Shown here: positions 1 to 9,397 of the stretch, in pieces | Layout: each line of letters starts with the position of its first letter | Position numbering within the stretch: the first letter of the stretch is position 1 | Assembly: GCA_017544935.1 (NCBI GenBank) | Contig: JAFYDF010000093.1 | Span: 1-52,750, forward strand | DNA from: Clostridia bacterium | GTDB lineage: Bacteria; Bacillota; Clostridia; Christensenellales; Aristaeellaceae | Direction: 5' to 3' | Length of the DNA: 52,750 bases | Notes under the pieces: generated by a model | The model's database searches: none | Told to the model about the DNA's origin: nothing | What the model saw: the letters and a program-made list of their open reading frames with translations, nothing else | Made by a program: the position numbers and the translations under genes

Positions 1-175
1 GGAAGCCCATACCACCGGAGGACGCCCAGGACAGGGCGTTGCCATTCACGTCGGTGATGGTAACGATAGTGTTATTAAAGGAAGAACTGATATGGGCAAC
101 GCCGCGCTCCACGAGCTTCTTTTCACGGCGCTTGCGGGAAATCTTCTTCGCTTTGGATTGAGTTTTGGGTGCCAT
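1..175 (-). CDS. rpsK: 30S ribosomal protein S11, partial (C-terminus beyond window edge)
   Basis: Only the first 58 codons are present; the gene runs off the left edge. The N-terminus starts [20 protein letters not shown] and continues with the S11 core motif [21 protein letters not shown]11 sits on the 30S platform and contacts the mRNA near the E site. It starts 43 nt downstream of rpsM with a GAGGGATAT-type Shine-Dalgarno site. The rpsM-rpsK order is that of the alpha operon, so rpsD, rpoA and rplQ would be expected beyond the edge. Confidence 0.95.
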   Translation of the reverse strand, partial: MAPKTQSKAKKISRKRREKKLVERGVAHISSSFNNTIVTITDVNGNALSWASSGGMGF

Positions 176-218
176 TTATATCCCTCCGCGCCCCTCATTG
201 GGGCTTTGTCGATTCAGC

Positions 219-596
219 TTACTTGGTAGCCTTCTTCTTGCCAGCCACTTGCTTCTTGGGACCCTTGCGGGTACGCGCATTCTGCTTGGTGTTCTGGCCG
301 CGAACAGGCAGGCCACGACGATGACGTACACCGCGATAGCTGCCGATTTCCATCAGACGCTTGATATTGAGCGAAACATCACGGCGCAGGTCGCCCTCCA
401 CCTTGAGGTGATGCTCGATATACTCACGCAGCTTGCTGATTTCGTTCTCGGAAAGATCCTTGACGCGGGTATCCGGATTGACGCCGGTTTCGGCAATGAT
501 CTGCTTGGAAGTGGTCAGGCCAATGCCATAGATATAGGTCAGACCGACTTCAACGCGCTTGTCTCTGGGCAGGTCTACGCCCGCAATACGTGCCAT
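219..596 (-). CDS. rpsM: 30S ribosomal protein S13
   Basis: A 125-aa protein beginning [20 protein letters not shown]. The helix-two-turn-helix core is followed by the conserved [20 protein letters not shown] segment and a Lys-rich tail that in known ribosomes reaches the P-site tRNA. S13 forms the head bridges to the 50S subunit. A GGAGG site lies 12 nt before the ATG, slightly far. It is the first gene of the alpha-operon part and is preceded by an unusually long 186-nt gap (see the leader entry). Confidence 0.98.
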   Translation of the reverse strand: MARIAGVDLPRDKRVEVGLTYIYGIGLTTSKQIIAETGVNPDTRVKDLSENEISKLREYIEHHLKVEGDLRRDVSLNIKRLMEIGSYRGVRHRRGLPVRGQNTKQNARTRKGPKKQVAGKKKATK

Positions 597-782
597 GTGT
601 TGGTTACACCTCCAAATGTGTTCGGTTCATTGAACCATGAGACCGGGTGGGAAAGACCCCGGAAGTGTATGGATGTCTGCCAATGGTCCCTCCGGGCATG
701 AACCCTTCGGGCAGCCGCCCACGGCAGCAAGCCATCAATTAGTATTCGCGGCATTCAGCCGCAACGGGGAAATTCAGTCCCC
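597..782 (-). promoter_or_regulatory. 186-nt untranslated leader between rpmJ and rpsM
   Basis: This is by far the largest gap inside the ribosomal cluster below the S10 promoter. Read on the minus strand it can fold into GCGGC-TGAAT-GCCGC near its 5' end and GGTTC-AAT-GAACC just before the rpsM ribosome-binding site, with G/C-rich blocks between. No convincing promoter or ORF was seen. In Escherichia coli the same position (directly before rpsM) carries the S4-binding pseudoknot, so an autoregulatory leader is plausible, but no homology to that RNA was established. Confidence 0.4.
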
Positions 783-1168
<386 letters not shown>

Positions 1169-1215
1169 ACCGCTAACTCCTCCTTAGTTGTACAGTCGCA
1201 ATTCACCTTGCATCT

Positions 1216-1539
1216 TCACGCTTTACTTTGGGAAGATGATCCGTCCGGACCTGCGGGCGCAGCCTCGCTCGCATAGAAGGGCTTGAGTGCTTTCCGCACA
1301 TCGCTGTCCTTCAGGCGGTTCATAGCATAAAGCGAGAGGATCTCCGGCGCCGCATGCGGCGTCGCGGACAGATGTTTCCGCCTCTTCCGCTTGGGTTTTG
1401 CCACAGTCCGGCGCTTCCCGTCACAGATGAGGACAAAATCAGTGTCCAACGATAATAATACCACAAAGGGATACCCTTTGTCACGCCCTTTTTTGGAAAA
1501 AACTATAGTTCCTGCAAATATTTCCGGTTTCAAACGCAA
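1216..1539 (-). CDS. KOW-domain (L14e-like) RNA-binding protein
   Basis: A 107-aa basic protein. Residues about 5-50 look like the small KOW/SH3-barrel fold (IFAGTIVFSKKGRDKGYPFV, then VLICDGKRRTVAKPKRKRRK) found in ribosome-associated L14e-like proteins of Clostridia. The rest is polar, ending GSSSQSKA. The start is TTG at 1537-1539 with an AGGGGG site, and the gene overlaps the 3' end of map by 10 nt, so translation is probably coupled. Small KOW proteins at this map-infA position are familiar in Clostridia. A role in ribosome assembly is inferred from context only. Confidence 0.78.
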   Translation of the reverse strand: MRLKPEIFAGTIVFSKKGRDKGYPFVVLLSLDTDFVLICDGKRRTVAKPKRKRRKHLSATPHAAPEILSLYAMNRLKDSDVRKALKPFYASEAAPAGPDGSSSQSKA

Positions 1540-2321
1540 ATTTCCCCCTCTTGGGAGTCCTTCCAGCGGAAATCTGGCAATGTCAGCAGCTCCGGAAGGC
1601 CATTTGTCACCGCTATCGTGTGCTCATAATGGGCTGCCGGCGAATGGTCATTAGTCACGATTGTCCAACCATCGGACAGTTCATGAACCTGCCAGCGGCC
1701 CATTGCGATCATGGGCTCGATGCAGAAAGTCATTCCCTGACGGATTCGTACCCCGTGTCCTGCTTCTCCGAAGTTCGGGACTGAGGGGTCTTCATGCATC
1801 TCACGACCAATGCCGTGACCAGTCAAATCGCGGACTACACCATATCCATGCGCTTCCGCATGCGTCTGAACAGCATGGCCGATATCACCAATCCGGTTGC
1901 CGTGCAGTGCCTGGCGCGCCCCTAGCCAGAAGCATTCTTCCGTGACGCACATAAGCTCTGCTTTTTCCTTGCTGATCTCACCGATTGCTGCAGTGAAACA
2001 GCTATCGGCCTGCCAGCCGTCAAGCGCCAGCGTGACATCAATGGAGATGATGCTGCCTTCCTTAAGGTGCACATGTCTGGATGGAATTCCGTGTACTACT
2101 TCGTCATCAATGGATGCGCATACAGAAGCGGGATAGTCCATATACCCCAGTTCAGTCGGGATTCCGCCTCCCTTGCGGATGCGCTCATCCACAAAGTCGT
2201 TAATGTCCATCGTCGTCATGCCAGGTGCTATGAACGCCTTGGCTTCACATAGCACATCATGCAGGAGATGGCCCGCTGACCTCATCTTGGCCAGCTGCCA
2301 ATCGTTTTTCAGAACGATCAT
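1530..2321 (-). CDS. map: Methionine aminopeptidase, type I
   Basis: Removes the initiator Met from nascent proteins with small second residues. The 263-aa length is normal for type Ia. The five metal ligands of the pita-bread fold are visible: D95 and D106 (SIDVTLALDGWQADSCFT), H169 (TGHGIG), E202 (CIEPM) and E233 (HYEHTIAVT); the substrate-side histidines H77 (VVHGIPS) and H176 are also present. The ATG at 2321 lies 2 nt after the adk stop, and the 3' end overlaps the KOW gene. The secY-adk-map order is standard for the spc operon. Confidence 0.97.
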   Translation of the reverse strand: MIVLKNDWQLAKMRSAGHLLHDVLCEAKAFIAPGMTTMDINDFVDERIRKGGGIPTELGYMDYPASVCASIDDEVVHGIPSRHVHLKEGSIISIDVTLALDGWQADSCFTAAIGEISKEKAELMCVTEECFWLGARQALHGNRIGDIGHAVQTHAEAHGYGVVRDLTGHGIGREMHEDPSVPNFGEAGHGVRIRQGMTFCIEPMIAMGRWQVHELSDGWTIVTNDHSPAAHYEHTIAVTNGLPELLTLPDFRWKDSQEGEICV

Positions 2322-2323
2322 AT

Positions 2324-2953
2324 TCAGGCCTTCGCATTCAGAGCGGCTTTAACCGCCTGATAATTCTCTTCCACCGTATCAAATGTGCAGACAGCAGTGG
2401 AGAGGATACCTTTCTTCTCATAATAGCCGATCAGCGGAGCAGTGTTCTGCTGGTATACATTCAGCCGGTTCTTAACAGTTTCCGGCTTATCATCATCGCG
2501 CTGATACAGGCTGCCACCGCACTCGGGGCATGTATCGCCTCTGAGCAGGCTCACATGGAACGTTCCGCCGCAGGCCGTGCATACACGACGGCCGCTCAGG
2601 CGGTTGATAATAATCTCATCGGGAACATCGATATTCAGTGCGACATCGATATGCGCGATCTTATCCAGGGCTTCTGCCTGGGCAATCGTGCGCGGGAATC
2701 CATCGAGGATATAGCCATTGGCGCAGTCCGGCTCAGCCAGACGTTCCTTTACCATGGCGACGACGACTTCATCAGGTACCAGTTCTCCCTTGTCAATGTA
2801 CCGCTGAGCGTCCATGCCAGTGGGCGTCTGCTCGCGGATGGCGCGGCGGAACATATCACCGGTAGAAATCTGGGGAATATCCATTTCCTTCATCAGGCGC
2901 TGCGCATGTGTACCTTTACCAGCACCGGGAGGGCCAAGAAAAACAATATTCAT
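2324..2953 (-). CDS. adk: Adenylate kinase with Cys4 zinc lid
   Basis: Converts AMP + ATP to 2 ADP. The start is placed at the ATG giving MNIVFLGPPGAGKG (209 aa) because AAAGGAG lies just upstream of it; an in-frame extension of 25 codons exists but has no such support. P-loop GPPGAGKG is at residues 7-14, the NMP-binding region STGDMFR at 30-36 and DGFPRT at 84-89. The LID carries C125-x2-C128-x13-C142-x2-C145, the zinc form usual in Gram-positives. A strong hairpin sits in the 124-nt gap after secY. Confidence 0.97.
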   Translation of the reverse strand: MNIVFLGPPGAGKGTHAQRLMKEMDIPQISTGDMFRRAIREQTPTGMDAQRYIDKGELVPDEVVVAMVKERLAEPDCANGYILDGFPRTIAQAEALDKIAHIDVALNIDVPDEIIINRLSGRRVCTACGGTFHVSLLRGDTCPECGGSLYQRDDDKPETVKNRLNVYQQNTAPLIGYYEKKGILSTAVCTFDTVEENYQAVKAALNAKA

Positions 2954-3010
2954 ATCGGAATCTCCTTTCATTATCTGCCTGTGTTTATTCAAGAGAGAAA
3001 CGCGCACAAA

Positions 3011-3047
3011 ATCCCATCTCCGCTCCAAATGGAGCGGAAGGTGGGAT
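3011..3047 (-). terminator. Strong hairpin between secY and adk (attenuator or processing site)
   Basis: Minus-strand RNA reads ATCCCACCTTCCGCTCC, loop ATTT, GGAGCGGAGATGGGAT, then TTTTGTG. The two arms pair over about 16 bp with one bulge. The U-run is short (four), so this looks like a partial terminator or an mRNA processing hairpin rather than an end point, since adk, map and infA follow without another obvious promoter. Confidence 0.65.
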
Positions 3048-3077
3048 CTTGATAGCTTTTTGGCCTTTCAGCACCGA

Positions 3078-4364
3078 TCAAAGGAAACCTTTGTAATGGC
3101 GCATGACCAGCTGCGCCTCGACCTGGCGGACAGTCTCGATAGCCACGCTCACAGCGATCAGGATGGAAGAAGCGGCAAAAGGAATGCGCACATTCTGCCA
3201 TACGGAAAGCAGGGTGGGAACAGTAGCCAGGATAGCAAGGAACAGACCTGCGAACAGAGTCAGACGGTTGGAAGTGCGCTGCAGATAGTCCACAGTGTTC
3301 TTGCCGGGGCGGATACCACGGACATTGCCGCCCTGCTTCTGCAGGTTTTCGGAAATATCACGCGGATTGAAGGTGATGCTGGTGTAGAAGTAGGCAAAAG
3401 CGATGATCAGCAGAGCCAGTATGATCAGGTACAGCGGGCTGGTCTGGGACATGTTGGCGTCCCACCACTTGTACACACCGCTGTTGGTGCCAAAGAAGGC
3501 AAAGATCGTACCGGGGAAGCTGAGGAAGGAATAAGCGAAGATCAGCGGCAGCACGCCCACGGCGATAACCTTCATGGGGATGTGCGTGCTCTGACCACCG
3601 TACACCTTGCGGTTCACAACGCGCTTGGCATACTGGACGGGGATGCGGCGTTCGCCCATGTCCACGAACGTTACCAGAGTGATAACCACCAGGGCAACGA
3701 CCACGATCAGGAGGAACTGGCCCACATTGGCTGAACCGTAATTCGTGATACCTACAGCATCAGTGAACGCGGTCAGCATACCGTTGAACAGGTTGGAGAT
3801 GATACCAGCGAAGATCAGCAGGCTGACGCCGTTGCCGATGCCGTTCTTGGTAATCCGCTCACCGATCCACATCGCAATGGCAGTACCGCCAGCCATGATG
3901 ACACCGATGGTCAGATAACCAAAGAAGTTGTTGTACTCGGGATAGAGTACATTGTTGCTGCGGGAGAGACCTGCAATGATACCGATCGCCTGCAGAGCCG
4001 CCAGAACGACGGTCACATAACGGGTAATGCGGTTGATCTTCTGCTTGCCCTCTTCACCGCCCTCTTTCTGCAGCCGCTCCAGAGCGGGGATCGCTACGGT
4101 GAGCAGCTGCATAATGATGCTGGCGTTGATGTAGGGGCTGATACCCATGGCCATGATGGTCATCTGGCTGAAGGAGTTACCGGTCATCATGTTGACAAGA
4201 CCAAGCATGTCATAGTTCTCAGCAACTTCTTTAACGACGGCCGCGTTGATACCGGATACCGGAATAACGCCCAACAGGCGGAAGAGCAGCAGCATCAGGA
4301 ACGTATAAATCAGCTTCTTACGCAGCTCTTCGACCTTCCATGCGTTACGCAGCGTTTCCCACAT
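3078..4364 (-). CDS. secY: Preprotein translocase subunit SecY
   Basis: A 428-aa integral membrane channel subunit of the Sec translocon. It opens with the amphipathic MWETLRNAWKVEELRKKLIY and a first membrane helix (TFLMLLLFRLLGVIPVSGIN). About ten hydrophobic segments follow, with the cytosolic loop motifs RNPRDISENLQKQGG-like (TFNPRDISENLQKQ) and IRPGKNTVDYL, and a C-terminal SSILIAVSVAIETVRQVEAQ. Begins 1 nt after the rplO stop with GAGGTGAT upstream. Position after rplO is the normal spc arrangement. Confidence 0.97.
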   Translation of the reverse strand: MWETLRNAWKVEELRKKLIYTFLMLLLFRLLGVIPVSGINAAVVKEVAENYDMLGLVNMMTGNSFSQMTIMAMGISPYINASIIMQLLTVAIPALERLQKEGGEEGKQKINRITRYVTVVLAALQAIGIIAGLSRSNNVLYPEYNNFFGYLTIGVIMAGGTAIAMWIGERITKNGIGNGVSLLIFAGIISNLFNGMLTAFTDAVGITNYGSANVGQFLLIVVVALVVITLVTFVDMGERRIPVQYAKRVVNRKVYGGQSTHIPMKVIAVGVLPLIFAYSFLSFPGTIFAFFGTNSGVYKWWDANMSQTSPLYLIILALLIIAFAYFYTSITFNPRDISENLQKQGGNVRGIRPGKNTVDYLQRTSNRLTLFAGLFLAILATVPTLLSVWQNVRIPFAASSILIAVSVAIETVRQVEAQLVMRHYKGFL

Positions 4365-4365
4365 G

Positions 4366-4806
4366 TCAGATCACCTCGGCTTTCCCGCCGACGGCCTCGA
4401 TCTTTTCTTTTGCGGACTGGGTGAACTTGTTCACCTGAACGGTCAGTTTCTTGGTCAGCTCGCCGCCACCGAGAATCTTGACTCCGTCCAGCACCTGCTT
4501 GACCAGGCCGGCTTCACTCAGAAGCGCGACAGTCACAACAGTGCCATCCTCAAAGATTTCCAGGCTGCCAACATTGACAGTCGCATACTCTTTGGCATAG
4601 ATGTTGGTAAACCCACGCTTGGGGATACGGCGGGTCAAAGGCATCTGGCCGCCCTCGAAGCCCGGCCGCTTTCCGCCGCCGGAGCGCGCCTTGGCACCCT
4701 TGTGGCCTTTGCCAGAGGTCTTGCCAAGACCAGATCCTACGCCTCGACCGAGGCGCTTCGGAGCAGTCGTAGAGCCGATAGCCGGCTGCAACTCGTGCAA
4801 TTTCAT
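4366..4806 (-). CDS. rplO: 50S ribosomal protein L15
   Basis: A 146-aa protein starting [20 protein letters not shown]. The Gly/Arg-rich extension [20 protein letters not shown] threads into 23S rRNA, followed by [20 protein letters not shown] and a globular C-terminal domain ([20 protein letters not shown]). Late 50S assembly protein. It is 13 nt after rpmD and 1 nt before secY. Confidence 0.97.
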   Translation of the reverse strand: MKLHELQPAIGSTTAPKRLGRGVGSGLGKTSGKGHKGAKARSGGGKRPGFEGGQMPLTRRIPKRGFTNIYAKEYATVNVGSLEIFEDGTVVTVALLSEAGLVKQVLDGVKILGGGELTKKLTVQVNKFTQSAKEKIEAVGGKAEVI

Positions 4807-4819
4807 GAGGTTGGCCTCC

Positions 4820-5002
4820 TTATTCGTTGATTTCTTCGACTTTCACCATGTGCTTAACAGCAAAGATCTGGCCGCGGACAGCAGGATTATCTTCCTTGAC
4901 CACGGTCTGGCCGACCTTGTGCAGGCCCAGCGCCTTCACTGTATCGATGTGCTTCGGCAGACTGGCGATAGGGGACTTGATCAATGTAACCTTCAGTTTC
5001 AT
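4820..5002 (-). CDS. rpmD: 50S ribosomal protein L30
   Basis: A 60-aa protein, [20 protein letters not shown], ending MVKVEEINE. The reading frame extends 23 codons upstream, but the ATG at 5002 has a GGAGG site and matches the family start. Contains the typical [22 protein letters not shown] motif, split here by position 25-45. Lies between rpsE and rplO as in the spc operon. Confidence 0.96.
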   Translation of the reverse strand: MKLKVTLIKSPIASLPKHIDTVKALGLHKVGQTVVKEDNPAVRGQIFAVKHMVKVEEINE

Positions 5003-5015
5003 CGTCTGATCCTCC

Positions 5016-5537
5016 TTAGCCCAGGATCTCTTCCACCGTCTTGCCGCGCATCTGCGCGACCTGCTCGGCATTGCGCAGAAGCTTCAGACCTTCTACGGTC
5101 GCCTTGACGGTGTTGATCTTGTTGTTGGTGCCAAAGCTCTTGGTACGGATATCCTTGATACCGGCCAATTCCAGGACGGGACGGGCCGCGCCGCCGGCGA
5201 TAACGCCCGCGCCTTCTTCAGCGGGAAGAAGAACGACCTTAGCGGTGCCGTAGTAACCCACGATGGGATGAGGGATGGTAGTGCCGGTGATCGGCACGTT
5301 GATCAGATGCTTCTTGCCGTCTTCGTTGGCCTTGCGAATGGCTTCAGGCACTTCCTTGGCCTTACCCATGCCGACGCCGACGCGGCCCTTTTCGTCACCG
5401 ACCACGACCAGTGCGACGAACCGCATGTTGCGGCCGCCCTTTACGGTCTTGGATACGCGGTTGACGGCAACCAGCTTTTCCTTAAACTCGCTCTGGGGTT
5501 CTTCGCGGCGATCACGATCTCTACGTTGCATTGCCAT
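5016..5537 (-). CDS. rpsE: 30S ribosomal protein S5
   Basis: A 173-aa protein. After a short charged N-terminus ([20 protein letters not shown]) comes the double-stranded-RNA-binding domain with [16 protein letters not shown] and [15 protein letters not shown]. The C-terminal domain carries [19 protein letters not shown] and KSFGTNN. S5 lies on the solvent side near the mRNA entry and influences decoding fidelity. 20 nt after rplR. Confidence 0.97.
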   Translation of the reverse strand: MAMQRRDRDRREEPQSEFKEKLVAVNRVSKTVKGGRNMRFVALVVVGDEKGRVGVGMGKAKEVPEAIRKANEDGKKHLINVPITGTTIPHPIVGYYGTAKVVLLPAEEGAGVIAGGAARPVLELAGIKDIRTKSFGTNNKINTVKATVEGLKLLRNAEQVAQMRGKTVEEILG

Positions 5538-5557
5538 TGTGTTCGCTGCCTCCTTAC

Positions 5558-5926
5558 TTAGAACTCGAGGCCCGCTTCACGGGCGCCGGCGGCCAAAGCA
5601 GCCACACGGCCCGTGTAAACGTAGCCGCCGCGGTCAAACACGACCTGATCGATACCGGCCTGCTTGGCGCGCTCAGCAACCAGCTTGCCGACCAGCTTCG
5701 CCTCGCCGGACTTGTCCACTTCTTCCAGCTGACCCTTGAGGGCCGGATCCAGAGAGGACGCCTGTACGAGGGTAACGCCCTTGGTATCGTCGATGACCTG
5801 AGCGTAGATGTACTTATTGCTGCGGTATACGCAGAGGCGCGGCATTTCAGGGGTGCCGCTGATCTTCTTGCGGACGCGCGCATGGCGAATGACACGCACT
5901 TCGTTACGGTCACGCTTTTTGAACAT
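5558..5926 (-). CDS. rplR: 50S ribosomal protein L18
   Basis: A 122-aa protein with the basic N-terminus [20 protein letters not shown] and the conserved [19 protein letters not shown], then [20 protein letters not shown] and [17 protein letters not shown]. Binds 5S rRNA with L5 in the central protuberance. It sits between rplF and rpsE. Confidence 0.97.
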   Translation of the reverse strand: MFKKRDRNEVRVIRHARVRKKISGTPEMPRLCVYRSNKYIYAQVIDDTKGVTLVQASSLDPALKGQLEEVDKSGEAKLVGKLVAERAKQAGIDQVVFDRGGYVYTGRVAALAAGAREAGLEF

Positions 5927-5944
5927 TTGCAGTCACTCCTTTCC

Positions 5945-6484
5945 TTATTTACCGCTCTTGCCTTCCTTGCGGCGGATATGCTCGTTCTCGTACTTGATGC
6001 CCTTGCCCAGATAGGGTTCGGGTTTACGGATCGCGCGGATATCGGCGGCAAGGTTGCCTACCTGCTGCTTGTTGGCGCCCTTCACCACGATCTTGGTCTG
6101 CGCGGGGCACTCATAGGTGATGCCCTCGGGAGCAGGCAGTACGACGGGGTGAGAGAAGCCAATGTTGATGGTCAGCACGTTGTTTTCCACGGAAGCGCGG
6201 TAACCAGTGCCGACGAGCTCCAGCGCCTTGGAGAAACCCTCCGTCACACCGTGCACCATGTTCGCCAGGAGAGCGCGGTACAGACCGTGCATGGCTTTAT
6301 GGGGCTTGGCATCGCTGGGGCGAGTAAGGGTAATCACGTTACCCTCCTGCTTGATGGTGATTACGGGATTGACCTGCTGCGTCAGGGTGCCCTTGGGGCC
6401 CTTGACGGTGACGAAGTTGTTTTCGTCGACCGTGACCGTCACGCCGGCGGGAACCGTAATCGGAAGCTTACCGATTCGAGACAT
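5945..6484 (-). CDS. rplF: 50S ribosomal protein L6
   Basis: A 179-aa protein, MSRIGKLPITVPAGVTVTVD, with two related alpha/beta domains. The second contains LVGTGYRASVENNVLTINIG, SHPVVLPAPEGI and the C-terminal signature RKPEPYLGKGIKYENEHIRR. Binds near the factor-binding site. 28 nt after rpsH. Confidence 0.97.
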   Translation of the reverse strand: MSRIGKLPITVPAGVTVTVDENNFVTVKGPKGTLTQQVNPVITIKQEGNVITLTRPSDAKPHKAMHGLYRALLANMVHGVTEGFSKALELVGTGYRASVENNVLTINIGFSHPVVLPAPEGITYECPAQTKIVVKGANKQQVGNLAADIRAIRKPEPYLGKGIKYENEHIRRKEGKSGK

Positions 6485-6512
6485 TTCTTTTACCTCCTAA
6501 GCGTGTGCGGTA

Positions 6513-6914
6513 TTACCAAACGTAGCAGAGAACTTCGCCGCCCAGGTTTTCCTTGCGGGCAGCGCGGTCGGTCATCAGGCCCTTGCTGGTGCTGATGATG
6601 GCCACACCCAGTCCACCCAGAACCTTGGGCAGCTCTTCGCAGCGCGCATACACGCGCAGACCGGGCTTGGAAATGCGCTTCAGACCTGCGATAACAGGAG
6701 TGGACTTGCCGTTGACATACTTCAGGGTAATCTTCAGCTGGCCCTGCAGGCCGTCATCGATCACATCGTACGCCTTGATGTAGCCCTCGTCGAGCAGGAT
6801 CTTGGCGATCGCCTTCTTGGTGTTGCTGGCCGGCATAGTCACGTTGTCGTGACGGGCGACCTGAGCGTTGCGGATACGGGTGAGCATATCGGCAATAGGA
6901 TCGTTCATGATCAT
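6513..6914 (-). CDS. rpsH: 30S ribosomal protein S8
   Basis: A 133-aa protein, [20 protein letters not shown], with C-terminal [20 protein letters not shown]. Central-domain primary binder of 16S helix 21. Two in-frame ATGs occur at codons 1 and 3; the first was kept because GGAGG is at suitable spacing. In enteric bacteria S8 also represses the spc operon; no equivalent target was identified here. Confidence 0.97.
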   Translation of the reverse strand: MIMNDPIADMLTRIRNAQVARHDNVTMPASNTKKAIAKILLDEGYIKAYDVIDDGLQGQLKITLKYVNGKSTPVIAGLKRISKPGLRVYARCEELPKVLGGLGVAIISTSKGLMTDRAARKENLGGEVLCYVW

Positions 6915-6932
6915 ATGATGTTGACCTCCTTC

Positions 6933-7118
6933 TTACCAGCTCGCCTTGCGGACACCGGGAATCTGGCCCTTGTAAGCCAGTTCACGGAAGCAGATGCGGC
7001 AAATGCCATAGCGGCGCAGTACGCTGTGCGGACGGCCGCACAGACGGCAGCGGGTGTAAGCGCGGGTGGAGAATTTCGGCTCACGCTGCTGCTTGAGTTT
7101 CATGCTGAGTTTTGCCAT
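6933..7118 (-). CDS. rpsZ: 30S ribosomal protein S14, zinc-binding type Z
   Basis: A 61-aa short form of S14, starting [20 protein letters not shown], with the zinc site C24-x2-C27 and C40-x2-C43 and the C-terminal [11 protein letters not shown] signature. This is the type Z paralogue used under zinc-replete conditions; a zinc-free paralogue, if any, is outside the window. Located between rplE and rpsH. Confidence 0.97.
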   Translation of the reverse strand: MAKLSMKLKQQREPKFSTRAYTRCRLCGRPHSVLRRYGICRICFRELAYKGQIPGVRKASW

Positions 7119-7135
7119 TGTTTTCTCCTCCTCGC

Positions 7136-7678
7136 TTAATGTTCGAACGGCATGCCGAGCAGGCGAAGCAGTTCCTGAGCTTCCTCGTCGGTCTGAGCGG
7201 TGGTCACGAAGATCATTTCCATACCGCGGATCTTCTCGACCTTGTCATACTCGATTTCGGGGAAGAGCAGCTGCTCACGAATGCCCAGGGCATAATTGCC
7301 GCGGCCATCAAAAGCCTTGGTGCTCACGCCGCGGAAGTCGCGGACGCGGGGCAGTGCCACATTGACCAGCTTGTCCATGAAATGTTCCATGCGCTCGCCG
7401 CGAAGAGTAACCTTTGCGCCTACGTTCATGCCTTCACGGACTTTGAAGTTTGCAATAGACTTCTTGGCCTGTGTGACCTGGGGCTTCTGGCCAGCGATCT
7501 GAGTCAGTTCAGCAACTGCGTTTTCCAGCGCTTTCGCATTGTCCTTGCAATCGCCCAGACCCATATTGATGACGATCTTCTCGAGGCGAGGGATCTGCAT
7601 CACGTTCTTGTAGCCGAACTTCTGCTGAAGAGCAGGAACGGCTTCGGTCAGGTATTTTTCTTTAATGCGGGTTGCCAT
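7136..7678 (-). CDS. rplE: 50S ribosomal protein L5
   Basis: A 180-aa protein, [20 protein letters not shown], with [40 protein letters not shown] and the C-terminal [20 protein letters not shown]. Binds 5S rRNA and contacts P-site tRNA. Translated 15 nt after rplX. Confidence 0.97.
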   Translation of the reverse strand: MATRIKEKYLTEAVPALQQKFGYKNVMQIPRLEKIVINMGLGDCKDNAKALENAVAELTQIAGQKPQVTQAKKSIANFKVREGMNVGAKVTLRGERMEHFMDKLVNVALPRVRDFRGVSTKAFDGRGNYALGIREQLLFPEIEYDKVEKIRGMEMIFVTTAQTDEEAQELLRLLGMPFEH

Positions 7679-7693
7679 TACCGTTTCCTCCTA

Positions 7694-8011
7694 TCAGTCA
7701 ATCTGTTCGTTGCACTTTTTGCAGATGCGGACCTTGCTGCCGTCACTGTTGACCTTCCAGCCAAAGCGGGCGGGCTTTCCGCACTTCTGGCACACCAGCA
7801 TCACGTTGCTGGCGTCAATAGCGGCTTCCTTGTGGATGATGCCGCCAGGCATTCCCTGTCCGCGGGGCTTCTGGTGCTTGGTAACCAGATTGACGCCCTC
7901 GACGATGACCTTACCGGTCTTGGGGAAAGCGGTCACGACCGCGCCTTTTTTACCCTTGTCCTTGCCGGCGATGACGATGACCTGATCCTTTGCTTTTACA
8001 TGCAGTTTCAT
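7694..8011 (-). CDS. rplX: 50S ribosomal protein L24 (zinc-binding C-terminus)
   Basis: A 105-aa protein. The KOW motif lies near the N-terminus ([20 protein letters not shown]). The C-terminal half carries C74-x2-C77 and C97-x2-C100, the zinc form of L24. Assembly initiator of the 50S subunit near the 5' end of 23S rRNA. 18 nt after rplN. Confidence 0.97.
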   Translation of the reverse strand: MKLHVKAKDQVIVIAGKDKGKKGAVVTAFPKTGKVIVEGVNLVTKHQKPRGQGMPGGIIHKEAAIDASNVMLVCQKCGKPARFGWKVNSDGSKVRICKKCNEQID

Positions 8012-8029
8012 AATCTTGTCATCCTCCTC

Positions 8030-8401
8030 TTACAGAACTTCGGGTGCGAGTGACACGATCTTCATGAAATCTTTGTCCTCACGCAGCTCACGAGCTACTG
8101 GTCCAAAGATACGGGTGCCGCGGGGCAGTTTCTGATCATTGATGATAACAGCTGCGTTGTCATCAAAGCGAATGTAGCTGCCATCCACACGGCGGATAGG
8201 CTGGTGCTGGCGCACGATCACGGCCTTCACCACGTCGCCCTTCTTGACGGTGCCGCCGGGAGTGGCGGTCTTGACACTGGCAACGATCACGTCGCCGATC
8301 GACCCGTCGCGGCGGAAAGAACCGCCCAGCACGCGGATGCACATGATCTCTTTGGCGCCGGAATTGTCAGCAACCTTAAGTCGCGTTTGCGGCTGAATCA
8401 T
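8030..8401 (-). CDS. rplN: 50S ribosomal protein L14
   Basis: A 123-aa five-stranded beta-barrel protein, [20 protein letters not shown], with [20 protein letters not shown], the signature [20 protein letters not shown] and [10 protein letters not shown]. Forms bridge B8 and is the docking site of the silencing factor RsfS in bacteria generally. An 85-nt gap, slightly larger than its neighbours, separates it from rpsQ; nothing specific was seen there. Confidence 0.97.
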   Translation of the reverse strand: MIQPQTRLKVADNSGAKEIMCIRVLGGSFRRDGSIGDVIVASVKTATPGGTVKKGDVVKAVIVRQHQPIRRVDGSYIRFDDNAAVIINDQKLPRGTRIFGPVARELREDKDFMKIVSLAPEVL

Positions 8402-8486
8402 ACGGGATTTCCTCCTTTATATTTTCCGCTCCGTGCGGCGTATCGCAGCCCACGGGCGGTCGGATGCGTTGAAGTGACGCAAACGC

Positions 8487-8747
8487 TTACTTGGCCTTTT
8501 CGATGATCTCGACCACGCGCCAGCGCTTTTCACGGCTCAGGGGACGGGTTTCCATCAGTCGAACAGTATCGCCGACGCCGCAGGCATTCTCTTCGTCGTG
8601 AGCCTTGAGCTTGCTCGTCCTGTTCATGATCTTGCCGTAAAGCGGATGACGGACACGATCCTTGATAGAGACCACGACGGTCTTGTCCATTTTATCGCTG
8701 ATGACTACGCCAATGCGAGTCTTGCGGATGCCTCTTTCTTCAGACAT
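8487..8747 (-). CDS. rpsQ: 30S ribosomal protein S17
   Basis: An 86-aa OB-fold protein, [20 protein letters not shown], with [20 protein letters not shown] and the C-terminal [19 protein letters not shown]. Binds 16S helices 7 and 11. Sits between rpmC and rplN as in the classical order. Confidence 0.97.
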   Translation of the reverse strand: MSEERGIRKTRIGVVISDKMDKTVVVSIKDRVRHPLYGKIMNRTSKLKAHDEENACGVGDTVRLMETRPLSREKRWRVVEIIEKAK

Positions 8748-8768
8748 GGAATTGCCTCCTTTCTCGGC

Positions 8769-8960
8769 TTAGGCCTTGGTCTTGGCAGTCAGCTCGGTCA
8801 TAGCGCGAGCAATGTCACGCTTGACTGCATTGATCTGCATTACGTTATCCAGCTGGCCGGTGGCGAGACGGAAACGAAGGTTGAACAGTTCTTCTTTCAG
8901 ATCAGAGATCTTTTTGGTCAGTTCCTCAGCGGACATGGCCTTGAATTCACTTGCCTTCAT
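8769..8960 (-). CDS. rpmC: 50S ribosomal protein L29
   Basis: A 63-aa helical hairpin protein, MKASEFKAMSAEELTKKISD, with the conserved LKEELFNLRFRLATGQLDN and VKRDIARAMTEL. Lies at the polypeptide exit tunnel next to L23, close to the trigger factor docking site. Starts 3 nt after the rplP stop. Confidence 0.97.
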   Translation of the reverse strand: MKASEFKAMSAEELTKKISDLKEELFNLRFRLATGQLDNVMQINAVKRDIARAMTELTAKTKA

Positions 8961-8963
8961 TCG

Positions 8964-9395
8964 TTACTCACCGTCCTTCCGTCCATAGCTCTCAGCGGTG
9001 ACAAACTTGCAGCGCATGGGCAGCTTGTGGCTGGCCAGACGCAGAGCCTCGCGCGCATCGCTCTCGGGAACGCCCTTGATCTCAAACAGGACGCGGCCGG
9101 GCTTGACTACGGCGACCCAGTACTCCGGGGAACCTTTACCGGAACCCATGCGGGTCTCAGCAGGCTTGGCAGTAACAGGCTTGTCAGGGAAAATCTTGAT
9201 CCATACCTGACCGCCACGCTTGGTGTAGCGGGTCAGGGCGATACGGGCAGCCTCGATCTGCTGCGAGGTAACCCAGCAGGGCTCCATCGCAACCAGGCCG
9301 TACTCACCGTAGGCGACAAAGTTGCCGCGGTGGGCGGCGCCCTTCATGCGGCCGCGGAATACGCGACGGCGTTTCACTCTCTTGGGCATCAACAT
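8964..9395 (-). CDS. rplP: 50S ribosomal protein L16
   Basis: A 143-aa protein starting [20 protein letters not shown]. The frame is open 24 codons further upstream, but the ATG at 9395 has an AGGAGG site and matches the family. Contains [40 protein letters not shown] and [20 protein letters not shown], residues that line the A-site tRNA elbow region. The start lies 2 nt after the rpsC stop, so its ribosome-binding site is inside rpsC. Confidence 0.97.
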   Translation of the reverse strand: MLMPKRVKRRRVFRGRMKGAAHRGNFVAYGEYGLVAMEPCWVTSQQIEAARIALTRYTKRGGQVWIKIFPDKPVTAKPAETRMGSGKGSPEYWVAVVKPGRVLFEIKGVPESDAREALRLASHKLPMRCKFVTAESYGRKDGE

Positions 9396-9397
9396 GA

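Noticed and set aside
7112-8053. 313-aa open frame antisense to rplE and rplX
   Set aside because: Opposite two certain ribosomal protein genes.
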